64,000 nt of DNA from Nodularia sphaerocarpa UHCC 0038 (GCF_022376295.1 NZ_CP060140.1:1740356-1804355); one strand, 5' to 3'. Positions 27,283 through 36,349 are shown, counted from the first letter of the stretch. The notes: generated by a model not told the origin, from the letters alone. Numbers and translations are program-made.

Positions 27283-29421
27283 ATGCTGGGAAACACACTT
27301 GTTGGAAGATACCAAATTATGAGCCACTTGGGAGATGGGGGATTTGGTGAAACTTTTGTGGCTTGTGATACTCACTTGCCGGGATTGCCTCAGTGTGTTG
27401 TCAAGAAACTCAAACCCCAAGCCACTGATGCACTAAACTTAGAGACAGCTAGACGTTTATTTGATACGGAAGCGCAAGTTCTCTATAAATTAGGTATTCA
27501 TGATCGCATTCCCCAACTTTTGGCGTACTTTGAAGAAAATGCAGAGTTCTATTTAGTACAAGAATTTATCGCAGGTCATGACCTCAGTCAAGAATTAGCG
27601 CCAGGAAAAATCTTCAGTCAAGAAGAAGTTATTTGTCTTATCCTGGAAATTTTGTCAATTTTAGAATTTGTTCACCAAGAGAAGGTAATTCACCGCGATG
27701 TTAACCCGCGAAATTTACTCAGACGCGAGGAAGACGGTAAGTTAGTTTTGATTGATTTTGGGGCGGTTAAGCAAATCGCTACCCAGATAATTAGCCCTGA
27801 AGGTCAAACTAAATCGACTGTGGCTATCGGTACTCCCGGATATTTACCCGGAGAACAAGCCCAGGGGACACCAAAGTTTAGCAGTGATATCTATGCGGTG
27901 GGAATAATTGCCATTCAAGCCCTGACAGGATTATCACCAAACCAGCTAGAAATAGATATTGATACCAATGAAATTATCTGGCAAAATCAAACCACTGTGT
28001 CGCCAGAATTTGCCCATTTTATTGATAAAATGGTGTGTTATGATTTCCGTCAACGCTATGCTTCGGCAACTGTGGCGTTGCAAAAGCTGCAAGAATTAAT
28101 CCAACAACTATCGTCTGGGACTATAATTTTAAGTCCCGCCTTGCGACTAAATTCGGGTTTGTCATTCACACCTGAGCCGCTCTTCAAAAATTTTCAATTT
28201 AGTAAGTACAAAAAAGATATAATTGTTAAGCTGTCATCAGCAATATTTTTAATTGGAGTTAGTGGCATAGCTTCTGTATTTGTTGTTAATAGTATTAATT
28301 CTAATAATGCGATCGCCTTATCTCAACAAGGAAGCACGCTGTTTGAATTACAGCGCTATCAAGATGCTTTAGCCGCTTATCAAGAAGCGGTTAATATTAG
28401 TCCAGATTTTGTTCCGGGATGGAGTGGTCAAGGTAAAACACTGTCGGAATTAAAAAAATATCAGGAAGCGCTGGCTGCTTATGACCAAGCCATTCAAATT
28501 CAGCCAGATTATGTAGAAGCATGGAGTGGTCGAGGTTTTGTTCTGCGAAATTTACAGCGCTATCCTGAAGCGATCGCTTCTTTTGATAAAGCATTACAAT
28601 TAGATAATAATTCCCCAGAGGTCTGGAATGCTAAAGGAGAAACTTTTAGTAATTTACAGCAATATAATAATGCTATTCAATCTTATGAAAAAGCTATAGA
28701 ACTGCAATCTAACTATTATGAAGCTTGGTATAGTAAAGGGTTGGCATTTCATAACTTAAAGCAATATGATGATGCTATTACTGCCTATGAAACAGCTATT
28801 GAATTTAAGCCAGATTATAGTCAAGCTTGGTATAGTCTCGGCAATTCTTTATTTAATTTAAATCGGTTTGATTATGCTTTGAAAGCTTATGATAAAGCAG
28901 TACAATACAGACCAAATTTTTACCCAGCTTGGTTTTCTAGAAGTAATATTTTAATTACTTTACGACGCTATCCACAAGCAATTGAGTCTTATGATCAAGC
29001 AATTAAATATAATCCCAATGACTACAAATCATGGTATAGTCGGGGTTGGGCATTGCATCAAAGCCAACGCTATGAAGAAGCAATACAATCTTATAATAAA
29101 GCCGCAGCAATTAAAGCTAATGATTATCAAATATGGTATAATTTAGGAAATTGCCAATATATTTTACAGAAATATAAGGAAGCGATCGCATCCTATGATA
29201 AAGCAGTTCGTTATCAAGCCAACCATGCTGAAAGTTGGTATAGTCGAGGCAATGCTTTATTTAATTTGCAACGATATAAAGAAGCGATCGCATCTTATGA
29301 TCAAGCTATAAAATACAAGCCGAATTATCCAGAAGCAATTAACGGACGTAATCAAGCCCAAAGCCAATTATCAGTTGGAATCCCACAGCCGATAATCGTA
29401 CCTACTATTCCTAATTCTTAG
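27283..29421 (+). CDS. Serine/threonine kinase with transmembrane helix and ten TPR repeats
   Basis: This 712-residue protein has three parts. The kinase domain (about 10-275) has LGDGGFGETF, Lys41 (CVVKKLK), catalytic loop HRDVNPRN (137-144) and DFG (158-160). The usual Lys two after the catalytic Asp is Asn141. One membrane helix follows (about 314-337, LSSAIFLIGVSGIASVFVV). Ten consecutive 34-residue TPRs (about 345-690) come next, each with the pattern AWYSRGNALFNLQRY and AIASYDQAIKYKPNY. The TPRs should face the periplasm if the helix spans the membrane and would bind protein partners. It starts at ATG 27283. It faces the kinase at 29647 tail to tail. Confidence 0.9.
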   Translation: MLGNTLVGRYQIMSHLGDGGFGETFVACDTHLPGLPQCVVKKLKPQATDALNLETARRLFDTEAQVLYKLGIHDRIPQLLAYFEENAEFYLVQEFIAGHDLSQELAPGKIFSQEEVICLILEILSILEFVHQEKVIHRDVNPRNLLRREEDGKLVLIDFGAVKQIATQIISPEGQTKSTVAIGTPGYLPGEQAQGTPKFSSDIYAVGIIAIQALTGLSPNQLEIDIDTNEIIWQNQTTVSPEFAHFIDKMVCYDFRQRYASATVALQKLQELIQQLSSGTIILSPALRLNSGLSFTPEPLFKNFQFSKYKKDIIVKLSSAIFLIGVSGIASVFVVNSINSNNAIALSQQGSTLFELQRYQDALAAYQEAVNISPDFVPGWSGQGKTLSELKKYQEALAAYDQAIQIQPDYVEAWSGRGFVLRNLQRYPEAIASFDKALQLDNNSPEVWNAKGETFSNLQQYNNAIQSYEKAIELQSNYYEAWYSKGLAFHNLKQYDDAITAYETAIEFKPDYSQAWYSLGNSLFNLNRFDYALKAYDKAVQYRPNFYPAWFSRSNILITLRRYPQAIESYDQAIKYNPNDYKSWYSRGWALHQSQRYEEAIQSYNKAAAIKANDYQIWYNLGNCQYILQKYKEAIASYDKAVRYQANHAESWYSRGNALFNLQRYKEAIASYDQAIKYKPNYPEAINGRNQAQSQLSVGIPQPIIVPTIPNS

Positions 29422-29502
29422 GACTAATTAGCTGATGGGCGTAAATAAATAAACTTACTTGTAGATATTCCTACATACATAGGTATTATAAGAATTATTC
29501 GA

Positions 29503-29542
29503 CCACAGATGAACACAGATGAACACAGATAAATACAGATGA
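29503..29542. repeat. Short tandem repeat (ACCACAGATGAACACAGATG type)
   Basis: Four related 10-mers ACACAGATGA, ACACAGATAA and ATACAGATGA run head to tail. They are the inverse of the 930-996 block. Confidence 0.7.
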
Positions 29543-29557
29543 ATCCCTAGCTCGTTT

Positions 29558-29574
29558 AACCGAACATGATATCA
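29558..29574. repeat. Solitary copy of the MITE-like end sequence
   Basis: AACCGAACATGATATCA matches the inner-to-outer right end of the elements at 20017-20170 and 54103-54246 at 15-16 of 17 positions. No partner end is seen within 200 bp, so it may be a remnant. Confidence 0.45.
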
Positions 29575-29580
29575 AACCCT

Positions 29581-29608
29581 GTAGAGACGTTTCATGAAAC
29601 GTCTCTAC
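29581..29608. repeat. 28-bp perfect palindrome, copy 1
   Basis: Half-site GTAGAGACGTTTCA is followed at once by its exact reverse complement. A degenerate half-copy (ATGAAACGTCCCTAC) follows at 29618-29632. The same palindrome occurs at 54283-54310 and 62873-62900. Confidence 0.85.
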
Positions 29609-29646
29609 ACTTGAGCATGAAACGTCCCTACATTTTAGCAGTTGAA

Positions 29647-31389
29647 CTAACGAATATTCACCTCTTGCAGATGATTTTCTGGGTGAGAATGCTCATTTCT
29701 AATCGTTGACTTTTTAGAACTAAAGGAATTTAACGCCACATTTTTACTTTTAGTTTGTATTTGCTGTTTTTGACTATATTCATTGAGTTTAGCCTGAGCT
29801 TGAGGGTAAACGGGAGTATTTTTCGGAATTTTGCGGAGAAGTTTTACAGCTCCATTAAAGTCGCCAATAGAGGCTTTGACATTAGCATTATGTAAAAAAT
29901 AAGCGGCTCTAATTTGCCGCTTTTCACTGTACTCAGCCAATTTATCTTGAACCAAAGCACCAGCAGAACTTTCTTGAGGAATTTGACGCAGATATTCTAT
30001 CGCAGTGGAAAATTCTCTAGCGATGGCTTTTTCGTAAGCTTGTGATAACAAATTTTGTGTTTGTCTTTCGATGCTGACTTGTGCTTGCTGTACCAGTTTA
30101 TCTACTTTTGATTGCCAATATAATATATCTGGTACTTTAGGCGCAATATCCAATACATCTGACCATCTACCCTGATCAAAAGCTTGTTCAGCTATTTTAT
30201 ATTGTTCCGCCGCAAATTGCCATTGGTGTTGCCATTCTTGAATTGTCGCTTTAGCCTCTGGATAAACATTGCTGTGAGCCGGAATTAATTTAGCTAAAGC
30301 CAGCGCCTTTTGTAAATCCCCCGTTTGATATTCTTCTGTTGCTTTATATAAAATTTCTGTTTCTGTATATGCTGGAGAATTATTCATTACAGAATATACT
30401 CCCAATCCCATCAATAAAGAATTAGCCGCCAAACCTACTTTCATTCCTGTAAGTAATGAGGGCAATTTTTCAGGGGTCAATTCTTGGTATATATCATCAC
30501 TTTCAATCGTTGTGTTTTGAGACACCTCATCTAGTATTTCAGTTTCCCTAACCATTTGCTTGAGTATATGCAAAACCTCACCCGCAGACTGAAAGCGCTC
30601 TTGGTAATCATAGCGAATCATTTGACTGATAACAGCAGCTAGATAATCATTAACTGATACATCTTGAGTACGCCAGATCATCTCATTAGTCTGAGGATCT
30701 ATTTGAAATTCCAGTGGTTCTAGCCCTGTTAAAGCCTGAATAGCAATTATCCCCAAAGCATAAATATCACTGTTAGGCTGTGTTTGACCAATAAATTGCT
30801 CTGGCGGTATGTATCCCAGTGAGGTTAAAGGAATCCCATAAATAGGTAATTCCCTAGATTCGCCCACATCAACTGACTGGATGGGAGCGAAGTCAATTAA
30901 AACTAACTTACCATCAACACTACGTCTAATCAAATTTTCTGGTTTAATATCGCAATGGATAACGCCTTGAGAGTGAACAAATTCTAAAGTACTCAAGACA
31001 TCTTCTAGCAATTCCACAACTTCACTTTCAGTCCAATTACATCCCCAATAATTGTTGATGGGCAATTCTGCACTCAATGAGTGTCCTTCTACAAACTCTT
31101 GTACTAAGTATAACTGCTCATTTTCTTGAAAATAGGTGATGAATTGGGGAATTTGGGGATGGTTTCCCAGAAGGTGGAAGGTTGCTGTTTCGTTAAGAAA
31201 GCATAATCTTAAATTGTCTAAGTAGCTGAGTGGGAAACTGTTAGCTTTGAGGTTTTTAATCACACATTTTGAGTTTTCTGTGTGAGCTTTATCTACGGCG
31301 ATGTATGTATGTCCAAATGCGCCTGCACCTAGGCTTTGGACAATTTGGTAACGTGCTTGTAGTAATTGACCGATCATGTGATGGTTCAT
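29647..31389 (-). CDS. Serine/threonine kinase-like protein with altered catalytic motifs
   Basis: This 580-residue protein has a glycine loop GAGAFGHTY (21-29), Lys45 in CVIKNLK, and a kinase fold through about residue 275. The catalytic loop reads HCDIKPEN (145-152), with Cys146 in place of the Arg of HRD. DFG is DFA (166-168), so Gly168 is replaced by Ala. The metal-binding Asp is kept, and HCD occurs in some RD-less kinases. A membrane helix is predicted at about 316-335 (VGLAANSLLMGLGVYSV). The C-terminal half has weak helical repeats like those of TPR-containing relatives. It starts at ATG 31389. Activity is uncertain. Confidence 0.85.
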   Translation of the reverse strand: MNHHMIGQLLQARYQIVQSLGAGAFGHTYIAVDKAHTENSKCVIKNLKANSFPLSYLDNLRLCFLNETATFHLLGNHPQIPQFITYFQENEQLYLVQEFVEGHSLSAELPINNYWGCNWTESEVVELLEDVLSTLEFVHSQGVIHCDIKPENLIRRSVDGKLVLIDFAPIQSVDVGESRELPIYGIPLTSLGYIPPEQFIGQTQPNSDIYALGIIAIQALTGLEPLEFQIDPQTNEMIWRTQDVSVNDYLAAVISQMIRYDYQERFQSAGEVLHILKQMVRETEILDEVSQNTTIESDDIYQELTPEKLPSLLTGMKVGLAANSLLMGLGVYSVMNNSPAYTETEILYKATEEYQTGDLQKALALAKLIPAHSNVYPEAKATIQEWQHQWQFAAEQYKIAEQAFDQGRWSDVLDIAPKVPDILYWQSKVDKLVQQAQVSIERQTQNLLSQAYEKAIAREFSTAIEYLRQIPQESSAGALVQDKLAEYSEKRQIRAAYFLHNANVKASIGDFNGAVKLLRKIPKNTPVYPQAQAKLNEYSQKQQIQTKSKNVALNSFSSKKSTIRNEHSHPENHLQEVNIR

Positions 31390-31537
31390 GAGCTGTTACT
31401 TAATAAGTCCTTCTAATAGGTTTCCTGACATCAGCAGTTGGTTCCGGAAGCCTTGAAAAGAAATAATTCTAGCGTCAATTCCTGAAAGTCAAGTTAGTTC
31501 CTGAGAGTATTTTTACTAAAAAAATATAATTCCCATT

Positions 31538-33091
31538 CTAAGTCTTCGCTTCTTCATCTTGTTCAATAACTTCCGCATGATTTGTTAACGGCTTGACTAC
31601 CCGTGCGATCGCTTCTTGGATAAAAGTCTTAATAAATTCATCCCGGCGATTCAGCTTAAATTGTTCTTTTACCACCTCAGTCATTCCACCATCACCCCAA
31701 TCTTGATCATGGCGAAAGTATTCAATAAAACTTTTACCAGCAATTCGCGTTAAATAAGCTACTGTCACACCTTGAATCGCTCTACCAATGACAAAGGTAG
31801 CTACATGAAATTGCAAAGCAGTAGATATTAATTGAATCGCGCCTTTAACTATACCTAAGCTAGCGATGGTTTTGCCTAAAGAAAGAGCTAATTCTTTACC
31901 TCGTTCCATGTTCAACTCACAACCGTATATTCTCGCAATCTCTACTACCATTTGAGCATTAACGGCTGCTGTTGCTAATAAATCCACAACTGGGAGAGGT
32001 GTAACTGATACCACGCCAGCACCAATCCACTGAAACCGATCAACTATTTTGTCAGCTTGACGGCGACGCTGAACATCAATCAGATTTCGCGCTTCTTCTC
32101 CTAACCGTAGGGATTGCAGGAGAATGTTATCTGCGACCAAATCTTCACCCTCAGCCCGTAAAATGGCAGCCATGCGCCGCAGCAAAGGAATAATATCTGG
32201 TTCTGGCTGGTAAGTTTCGCCAGTTTCTAGCATTGCAGGTTGGGGATTTCCGGCGATCGCCACCACATCATTAGGCGGAATAAATCCCCGGACTCGTTGA
32301 CGCAACCGGGCGAGAATTGATTCTGTATCCTCATCTGTATATAAGTCAGTTTTATTGAGAACGAGGAGCGATCGCTTACCAATTTCTGCCAAACTCCGTA
32401 GCGGTTCATATTCAGAACGGCGCAAATCATTATCCACCACAAACAGCAGTAAATCGGCTGAAGTTGCCAATTCTCGCGCTAACTGTTCCCGTTCCGTTCC
32501 TTCTACCCCAGCTTCTAAAATCCCCGGCGTATCCGTAATTAAAATCTTGCGTTCTAAACCCTTCAACCGCAAACAATAGGTTTCCCCCACCTGAGTAGTT
32601 CCCATTGGAGCATTTACCTGACCCACCATCCGCCCCATAATGGCATTAACGAGGGAAGTTTTACCAGCACTTCCTGTGCCAAATACAACAACTTGAATTT
32701 CACCCCGTGCCAGATTTACTTCAATTTCCCGCGATTTACTTAATAAAGCTTGTCGGGCGACTTCATCTTGAATTTGGGCTACCTGTTGCTTAACAGCTTT
32801 GAGAGTTGTGGAAGCTGCATCAGATTTAGCTGCGGGAATTTCTGCGGCTGTAACTCTTCGGCGTTGACGATGGGATTTCTTTTCCCCAGCTTGCAGGATT
32901 AATACATAATAAACAAAAGCTGCAACCAAGCCCCCAATTAATAAAACCAGCAATAGCAACAACAAATTACCCAGCAGTGGAGAATAAGACAACTGCCAGT
33001 AAAGCCGAGAGAGAGAGTCAATCAGCCACAGGCTTAATCCCAAAATGACGATTAAACCAACAATTAGCGTGACTATGCGCGACAGAGGCAT
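31538..33091 (-). CDS. Membrane-linked GTPase with DUF697-like C-terminus
   Basis: This protein of about 517 residues has two N-terminal membrane segments (about 7-30 and 42-67). A soluble GTPase domain follows with G1 FGTGSAGKTS (about 140-149), G3 DTPG and G4 NKTD. The C-terminal region contains GAGVVSVTPLPVVDLLATAAVNAQM, the hydrophobic segment of the DUF697 (YcjF-like) family. Such proteins are found in cyanobacteria; their role (membrane homeostasis or chloroplast-like targeting) is not established. The frame opens at GTG 33100, but ATG 33091 is preferred. The family call is secure, the function is not. Confidence 0.85.
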   Translation of the reverse strand: MPLSRIVTLIVGLIVILGLSLWLIDSLSRLYWQLSYSPLLGNLLLLLLVLLIGGLVAAFVYYVLILQAGEKKSHRQRRRVTAAEIPAAKSDAASTTLKAVKQQVAQIQDEVARQALLSKSREIEVNLARGEIQVVVFGTGSAGKTSLVNAIMGRMVGQVNAPMGTTQVGETYCLRLKGLERKILITDTPGILEAGVEGTEREQLARELATSADLLLFVVDNDLRRSEYEPLRSLAEIGKRSLLVLNKTDLYTDEDTESILARLRQRVRGFIPPNDVVAIAGNPQPAMLETGETYQPEPDIIPLLRRMAAILRAEGEDLVADNILLQSLRLGEEARNLIDVQRRRQADKIVDRFQWIGAGVVSVTPLPVVDLLATAAVNAQMVVEIARIYGCELNMERGKELALSLGKTIASLGIVKGAIQLISTALQFHVATFVIGRAIQGVTVAYLTRIAGKSFIEYFRHDQDWGDGGMTEVVKEQFKLNRRDEFIKTFIQEAIARVVKPLTNHAEVIEQDEEAKT

Positions 33092-33100
33092 GGATGGCAC

Positions 33101-33469
33101 AGTTAGTTACTGGGTTTGAATAGGCTGATGTTTTTCATATTAATGGTTTGGGTGTTGTTTTCTGGAGTATTGGGGATTTATAAGATTTTAGTACTTACGC
33201 AAGAACTCTCTGAAACCCTCTTGACTTCGTGTCCTTCGTTCCTTCTCCCAAAGGGAGAGGCTAGCGCCAACGTGGTTCGTTACTTCTTCTTCCTTTCCAT
33301 ATTGAAAGTTAGCGCAGCGCAAACCACAGAAAAATAAAAAGTGGTTTATTTTGTTAGGTTATTGGGTGTTTCTTTTATTTGTCAGTATCTGAGGAGGGAG
33401 ATGAGTGAGAAACAGAGAAGTATTTGAGTACAGTCCCCACTCCCCACTCCCTACTCCCTACTCCCTCTG
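33101..33469. other. Intergenic region between the GTPase and ndhH genes
   Basis: 369 bp with no convincing gene. A plus-strand frame at 33116-33337 has a hydrophobic start but then runs through repeat-like GC-rich text and is not supported. A GGGAGTA-type repeat (seen as CTCCCTA on the plus strand) occupies 33433-33468, directly abutting the ndhH stop codon. Confidence 0.55.
33433..33468. repeat. Heptamer repeat (CTCCCTA / CTCCCCA)
   Basis: Head-to-tail heptamers of the same family as 21505-21576, inverted, lie directly after the ndhH stop codon. Confidence 0.8.
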
Positions 33470-34654
33470 CTATCTGTCTACAGATCCCATAATCACGTCA
33501 ACACTGCCGAGAATCACGACAATATCTGCAACCTTCATCCCTTTTAGTAGTTCCGGGACAATTTGCAGATTGTTGAAATCGGCTGGGCGAATTTTCCAGC
33601 GCCAAGGGAACCCGCTATCATCACCAACTAGATAAATTCCTAATTCACCTTTACCGCTTTCCACACGGGAATAGATTTCACCTTTGGGCATTTTAAAGGT
33701 AGGTGAAACTTTTTTAGCGATGTATTGGTAATCAAAGGCATCCCACTCGGATTTTTTCCCCGCAGCCATCCGTTTGGCTTCTAGGTTTTCGTAGGGGCCT
33801 CCTGGTAGTCCTTGAATTGCTTGGCGAATAATCTTCACAGATTCGCGCATTTCTCGCATCCGCACAACGTAACGGGCGAAGCAATCACCGGCAGTTTCCC
33901 ACTGTACGTCCCAATCAAAATCGTCGTAACATTCGTAGTGGTCTACTTTTCGCAAATCCCATTTCACCCCGGAGGCGCGTAACATGGGGCCGGATAGTCC
34001 CCAGTTGATTGCTTGTTCACGGGAAATCGTGCCAATACCTTCCACACGACGGCGGAAGATGGGGTTATCTGTTACCAGACGTTCGTACTCGTCAACTTTG
34101 GGTAATAAGTAGTCGCAGAAATCCAAACATTTATCTACCCAACCATAAGGTAAATCAACTGCTACGCCACCAACGCGGAAATAATTGTGGTTTACCATCC
34201 GGTATCCAGTGGCAGCTTCCCACAAATCATAAATCATTTCCCGTTCTCTAAACTGGTAGAAGAAGGGAGTTTGCGCGCCTACGTCCGCGAGAAAGGGACC
34301 AAACCAGAGTAAATGGTTAGCAATTCGGTTCAGTTCCAGCATGATAACGCGAATGTAGCTAGCGCGTTTGGGAACAGTTATACCTGCTAATTGTTCCGGG
34401 GCGTTAACGGTTACTGCTTCGTTAAACATTCCGGCGGCGTAGTCCCACCGACTGACGTAGGGGACGTACATGACAGTAGTCCGGTTTTCGGCAATTTTTT
34501 CCATTCCCCGGTGCAAATAGCCAATTACCGGTTCACAATCAACGACATCTTCGCCATCCAATGTGACAATTAACCGCAAAACCCCGTGCATTGAGGGGTG
34601 GTGTGGCCCCATATTCAGCACCATAGGTTCGGTGCGGGTTTCTAGTCTTGCCAT
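33470..34654 (-). CDS. ndhH: NAD(P)H-quinone oxidoreductase subunit H
   Basis: This 394-residue protein is the 49-kDa/NuoD-type subunit of the NDH-1 complex. The complex oxidises ferredoxin in cyanobacteria and reduces plastoquinone at the thylakoid membrane in cyclic electron flow and respiration. Signature blocks are MVLNMGPHHPSMHGVLRLI, DCEPVIGYLHRGMEK, NYFRVGGVAVDLPYGW and GSVDVIMGSVDR at the end. Length is normal. Its start ATG 34654 is divergent from rsmH. It stands alone rather than with other ndh genes, as is usual in cyanobacteria. Confidence 0.97.
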   Translation of the reverse strand: MARLETRTEPMVLNMGPHHPSMHGVLRLIVTLDGEDVVDCEPVIGYLHRGMEKIAENRTTVMYVPYVSRWDYAAGMFNEAVTVNAPEQLAGITVPKRASYIRVIMLELNRIANHLLWFGPFLADVGAQTPFFYQFREREMIYDLWEAATGYRMVNHNYFRVGGVAVDLPYGWVDKCLDFCDYLLPKVDEYERLVTDNPIFRRRVEGIGTISREQAINWGLSGPMLRASGVKWDLRKVDHYECYDDFDWDVQWETAGDCFARYVVRMREMRESVKIIRQAIQGLPGGPYENLEAKRMAAGKKSEWDAFDYQYIAKKVSPTFKMPKGEIYSRVESGKGELGIYLVGDDSGFPWRWKIRPADFNNLQIVPELLKGMKVADIVVILGSVDVIMGSVDR

Positions 34655-34878
34655 AAGTTCCTTGTTCTCCAGTTATGAAAATTTCAACTTGAACCGCGTG
34701 ATGCCAACCAGACTCGATTAATCTTGTCTGCCAAAATCAGGTAAGGGAAATATTGCTGAGAAGTCGCTCAAAGAAGCGTCTACATCTATTGCCCATACAG
34801 GAGTATGTTGGAGAGGAGTGGCAGCGAAGAGATTTTACTTGCTGTTTCATTTTTTTTCACTTCTTCAACTATTATTAT

Positions 34879-35790
34879 ATGGAGCTTGAGATCCAGGGAA
34901 TTGTAGGCGCTGAATTTCTTCATGTGCCAGTTTTAAGCCAAGAGGTCGTTGAGGGGTTGGCGATACGTCCTGGCGGACATTATCTTGATGCAACGGTGGG
35001 CGGTGGTGGTCACAGTCGCCTGATTTTAGAGGCTGCAACCGATGTGCGGCTAACGGCTATTGACCAAGATGAGGATGCTTTAGGGGCGGCGCAAAAGCAT
35101 TTAGCTGAGTTTGGTGACAGGGTAGAGTTTATTCACAGCAATTTTTCCGATTATAAATATACTCCTAACACGTTCGATGGTATCCTGGCTGATTTGGGTG
35201 TAAGTTCTTACCATTTAGACCAGCCAGAACGGGGTTTTAGCTTTCGCCACGCTGCAAATCTAGATATGCGAATGAATCAGCGACAATCTTTGACGGCGGC
35301 TGATGTGATTAATGAGTGGGATGAGGCGGAATTAGCAGATATTTTCTTTAAATACGGTGAGGAACGATTATCACGGCGGATTGCCAGACGAATTGTCGAA
35401 AAAAGACCATTTGAAACTACTACAGAATTGGCTGAGGCGATCGCCTATTCTGTCCCCCGTCAATACCGTTATGGTCGCATTCATCCAGCTACAAGGGTTT
35501 TTCAAGCTTTGCGAATTGTCGTCAATGATGAGTTAAAGTCTTTAGAAACCTTTTTGGATCAAGCACCTAACGCCTTAGTTCCTGGTGGACGCATTGCCAT
35601 TATCAGTTTTCACAGTTTGGAAGACCGCCCGGTGAAGCATGGTTTGCGTAATTCTCCTTTAGTAAAGGTATTGACAAAAAAGCCAATTACTGCTACAGAG
35701 GAAGAATTGGGTAGTAATCCGCGATCGCGTTCCGCCAAGTTGAGAATAGCGCAGAGAGTAGACAGCGAAGGAGAAACAGTCAGACATTAA
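34879..35790 (+). CDS. rsmH: 16S rRNA m4C1402 methyltransferase
   Basis: This 303-residue S-adenosylmethionine-dependent methyltransferase of 16S rRNA acts in the cytosol. Motifs are HVPVLSQEVVEGL, DATVGGGGHSRLIL (the SAM-binding loop), GILADLGVSSYHLDQPERGFSFR, and RVFQALRIVVNDEL near the C-terminus. An upstream in-frame opening at 34753 would add 42 residues, but they are unlike the family; ATG 34879 gives the normal N-terminus and was used. The gene is followed by a strong hairpin at 35824-35856. Confidence 0.95.
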   Translation: MELEIQGIVGAEFLHVPVLSQEVVEGLAIRPGGHYLDATVGGGGHSRLILEAATDVRLTAIDQDEDALGAAQKHLAEFGDRVEFIHSNFSDYKYTPNTFDGILADLGVSSYHLDQPERGFSFRHAANLDMRMNQRQSLTAADVINEWDEAELADIFFKYGEERLSRRIARRIVEKRPFETTTELAEAIAYSVPRQYRYGRIHPATRVFQALRIVVNDELKSLETFLDQAPNALVPGGRIAIISFHSLEDRPVKHGLRNSPLVKVLTKKPITATEEELGSNPRSRSAKLRIAQRVDSEGETVRH

Positions 35791-35823
35791 ACTATAAAAA
35801 TCCTCAATAAGTTAGAAACCCAA

Positions 35824-35856
35824 AGATCCCCGACTTCTGCGAGAAGTCGGGGATCT
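35824..35856. terminator. Perfect 15-bp hairpin after rsmH
   Basis: Arms AGATCCCCGACTTCT (35824-35838) and its exact complement (35842-35856) enclose a GCG loop. It lies 33 bp past the rsmH stop. There is no U tract, so it could also be a dispersed repeat rather than a classical terminator. Confidence 0.6.
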
Positions 35857-35927
35857 GAGCCTATCGGTGGAAAGCAAATCAGAGAAAATTCTTATAGATA
35901 CTATTCAAAATTCTTTTGCAATTGTTC

Positions 35928-35956
35928 GTTACATTTTTTAAAATATCTGTTACATT
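35928..35956 (+). promoter_or_regulatory. Candidate HLR1-like element upstream of the high-light-inducible gene
   Basis: Two exact copies of GTTACATT (35928-35935 and 35949-35956) lie 21 bp apart, two helical turns, and 52-80 bp before the start codon. RpaB-bound HLR1 sites are direct repeats of (G/T)TTACA(T/A)(T/A) spaced by 2 bp. Here the second half of each pair is degenerate, so RpaB control is suggested but not shown. Confidence 0.4.
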
Positions 35957-36007
35957 GCTTAATAGGGAAACAAAAACCTCTACTAAGTCCTACCGAGAGT
36001 ATTAATC

Positions 36008-36184
36008 ATGAAAAGCACAACCGCAACCACCACAGCTACAGAAAGCCGCAACGCTTGGAAGTGGGGATTCACCACTCAAACCGAACATTGGAACGGTCGT
36101 TTGGCAATGATCGGTTTTGTAGCCGCAGCCTTAATTGAAGTGTTCTCTGGTCAAGGTTTCCTTCACTTCTGGGGTATCCTTTAA
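36008..36184 (+). CDS. High-light-inducible protein (chlorophyll a/b-binding-like)
   Basis: This 58-residue gene starts at ATG 36008. After a Thr/Ala-rich start (MKSTTATTTATESR) it has one chlorophyll-binding membrane helix with the Hlip motif EHWNGRLAMIGFVAAALIE (about 26-44; Glu26, Asn29 and Arg31 are the ligands and salt-bridge residues). It ends FSGQGFLHFWGIL. Such HLIPs bind chlorophyll and carotenoid in thylakoids, protect photosystems under strong light and assist PSII assembly. A putative HLR1-like site lies upstream. Too short for most gene callers' minimum length. Confidence 0.93.
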   Translation: MKSTTATTTATESRNAWKWGFTTQTEHWNGRLAMIGFVAAALIEVFSGQGFLHFWGIL

Positions 36185-36188
36185 GATT

Positions 36189-36234
36189 CAAATATTGTCC
36201 AAAAAAGATATTCTTCTCTATTGGACAATATTTG
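36189..36234. repeat. Inverted repeat after the high-light-inducible gene
   Basis: Arms CAAATATTGTCCAA (36189-36202) and TTGGACAATATTTG (36221-36234) are exact complements around an 18-nt loop, starting five bases past the stop codon. It may stabilise the transcript's 3' end or form a weak terminator (no U tract). Confidence 0.5.
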
Positions 36235-36349
36235 ACTTAACACTCACCAAAGATTTCGGGCAAAATTATCATCTCAAACAACCCGTGCCGATCCTAAATT
36301 TTATATATAGAAAATTCTAAGCATAACAGCAGAAAGAATTAGCGATTTC

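Noticed and set aside
33116..33337. 73-codon open frame with a hydrophobic start
   Set aside because: The later half is repeat-like text, there is no ribosome-binding site, and no family is recognised.
36135..36320. 61-codon open frame overlapping the 3' end of the high-light-inducible gene
   Set aside because: It runs through the inverted repeat at 36189-36234 in another frame, with no ribosome-binding site and no plausible protein.
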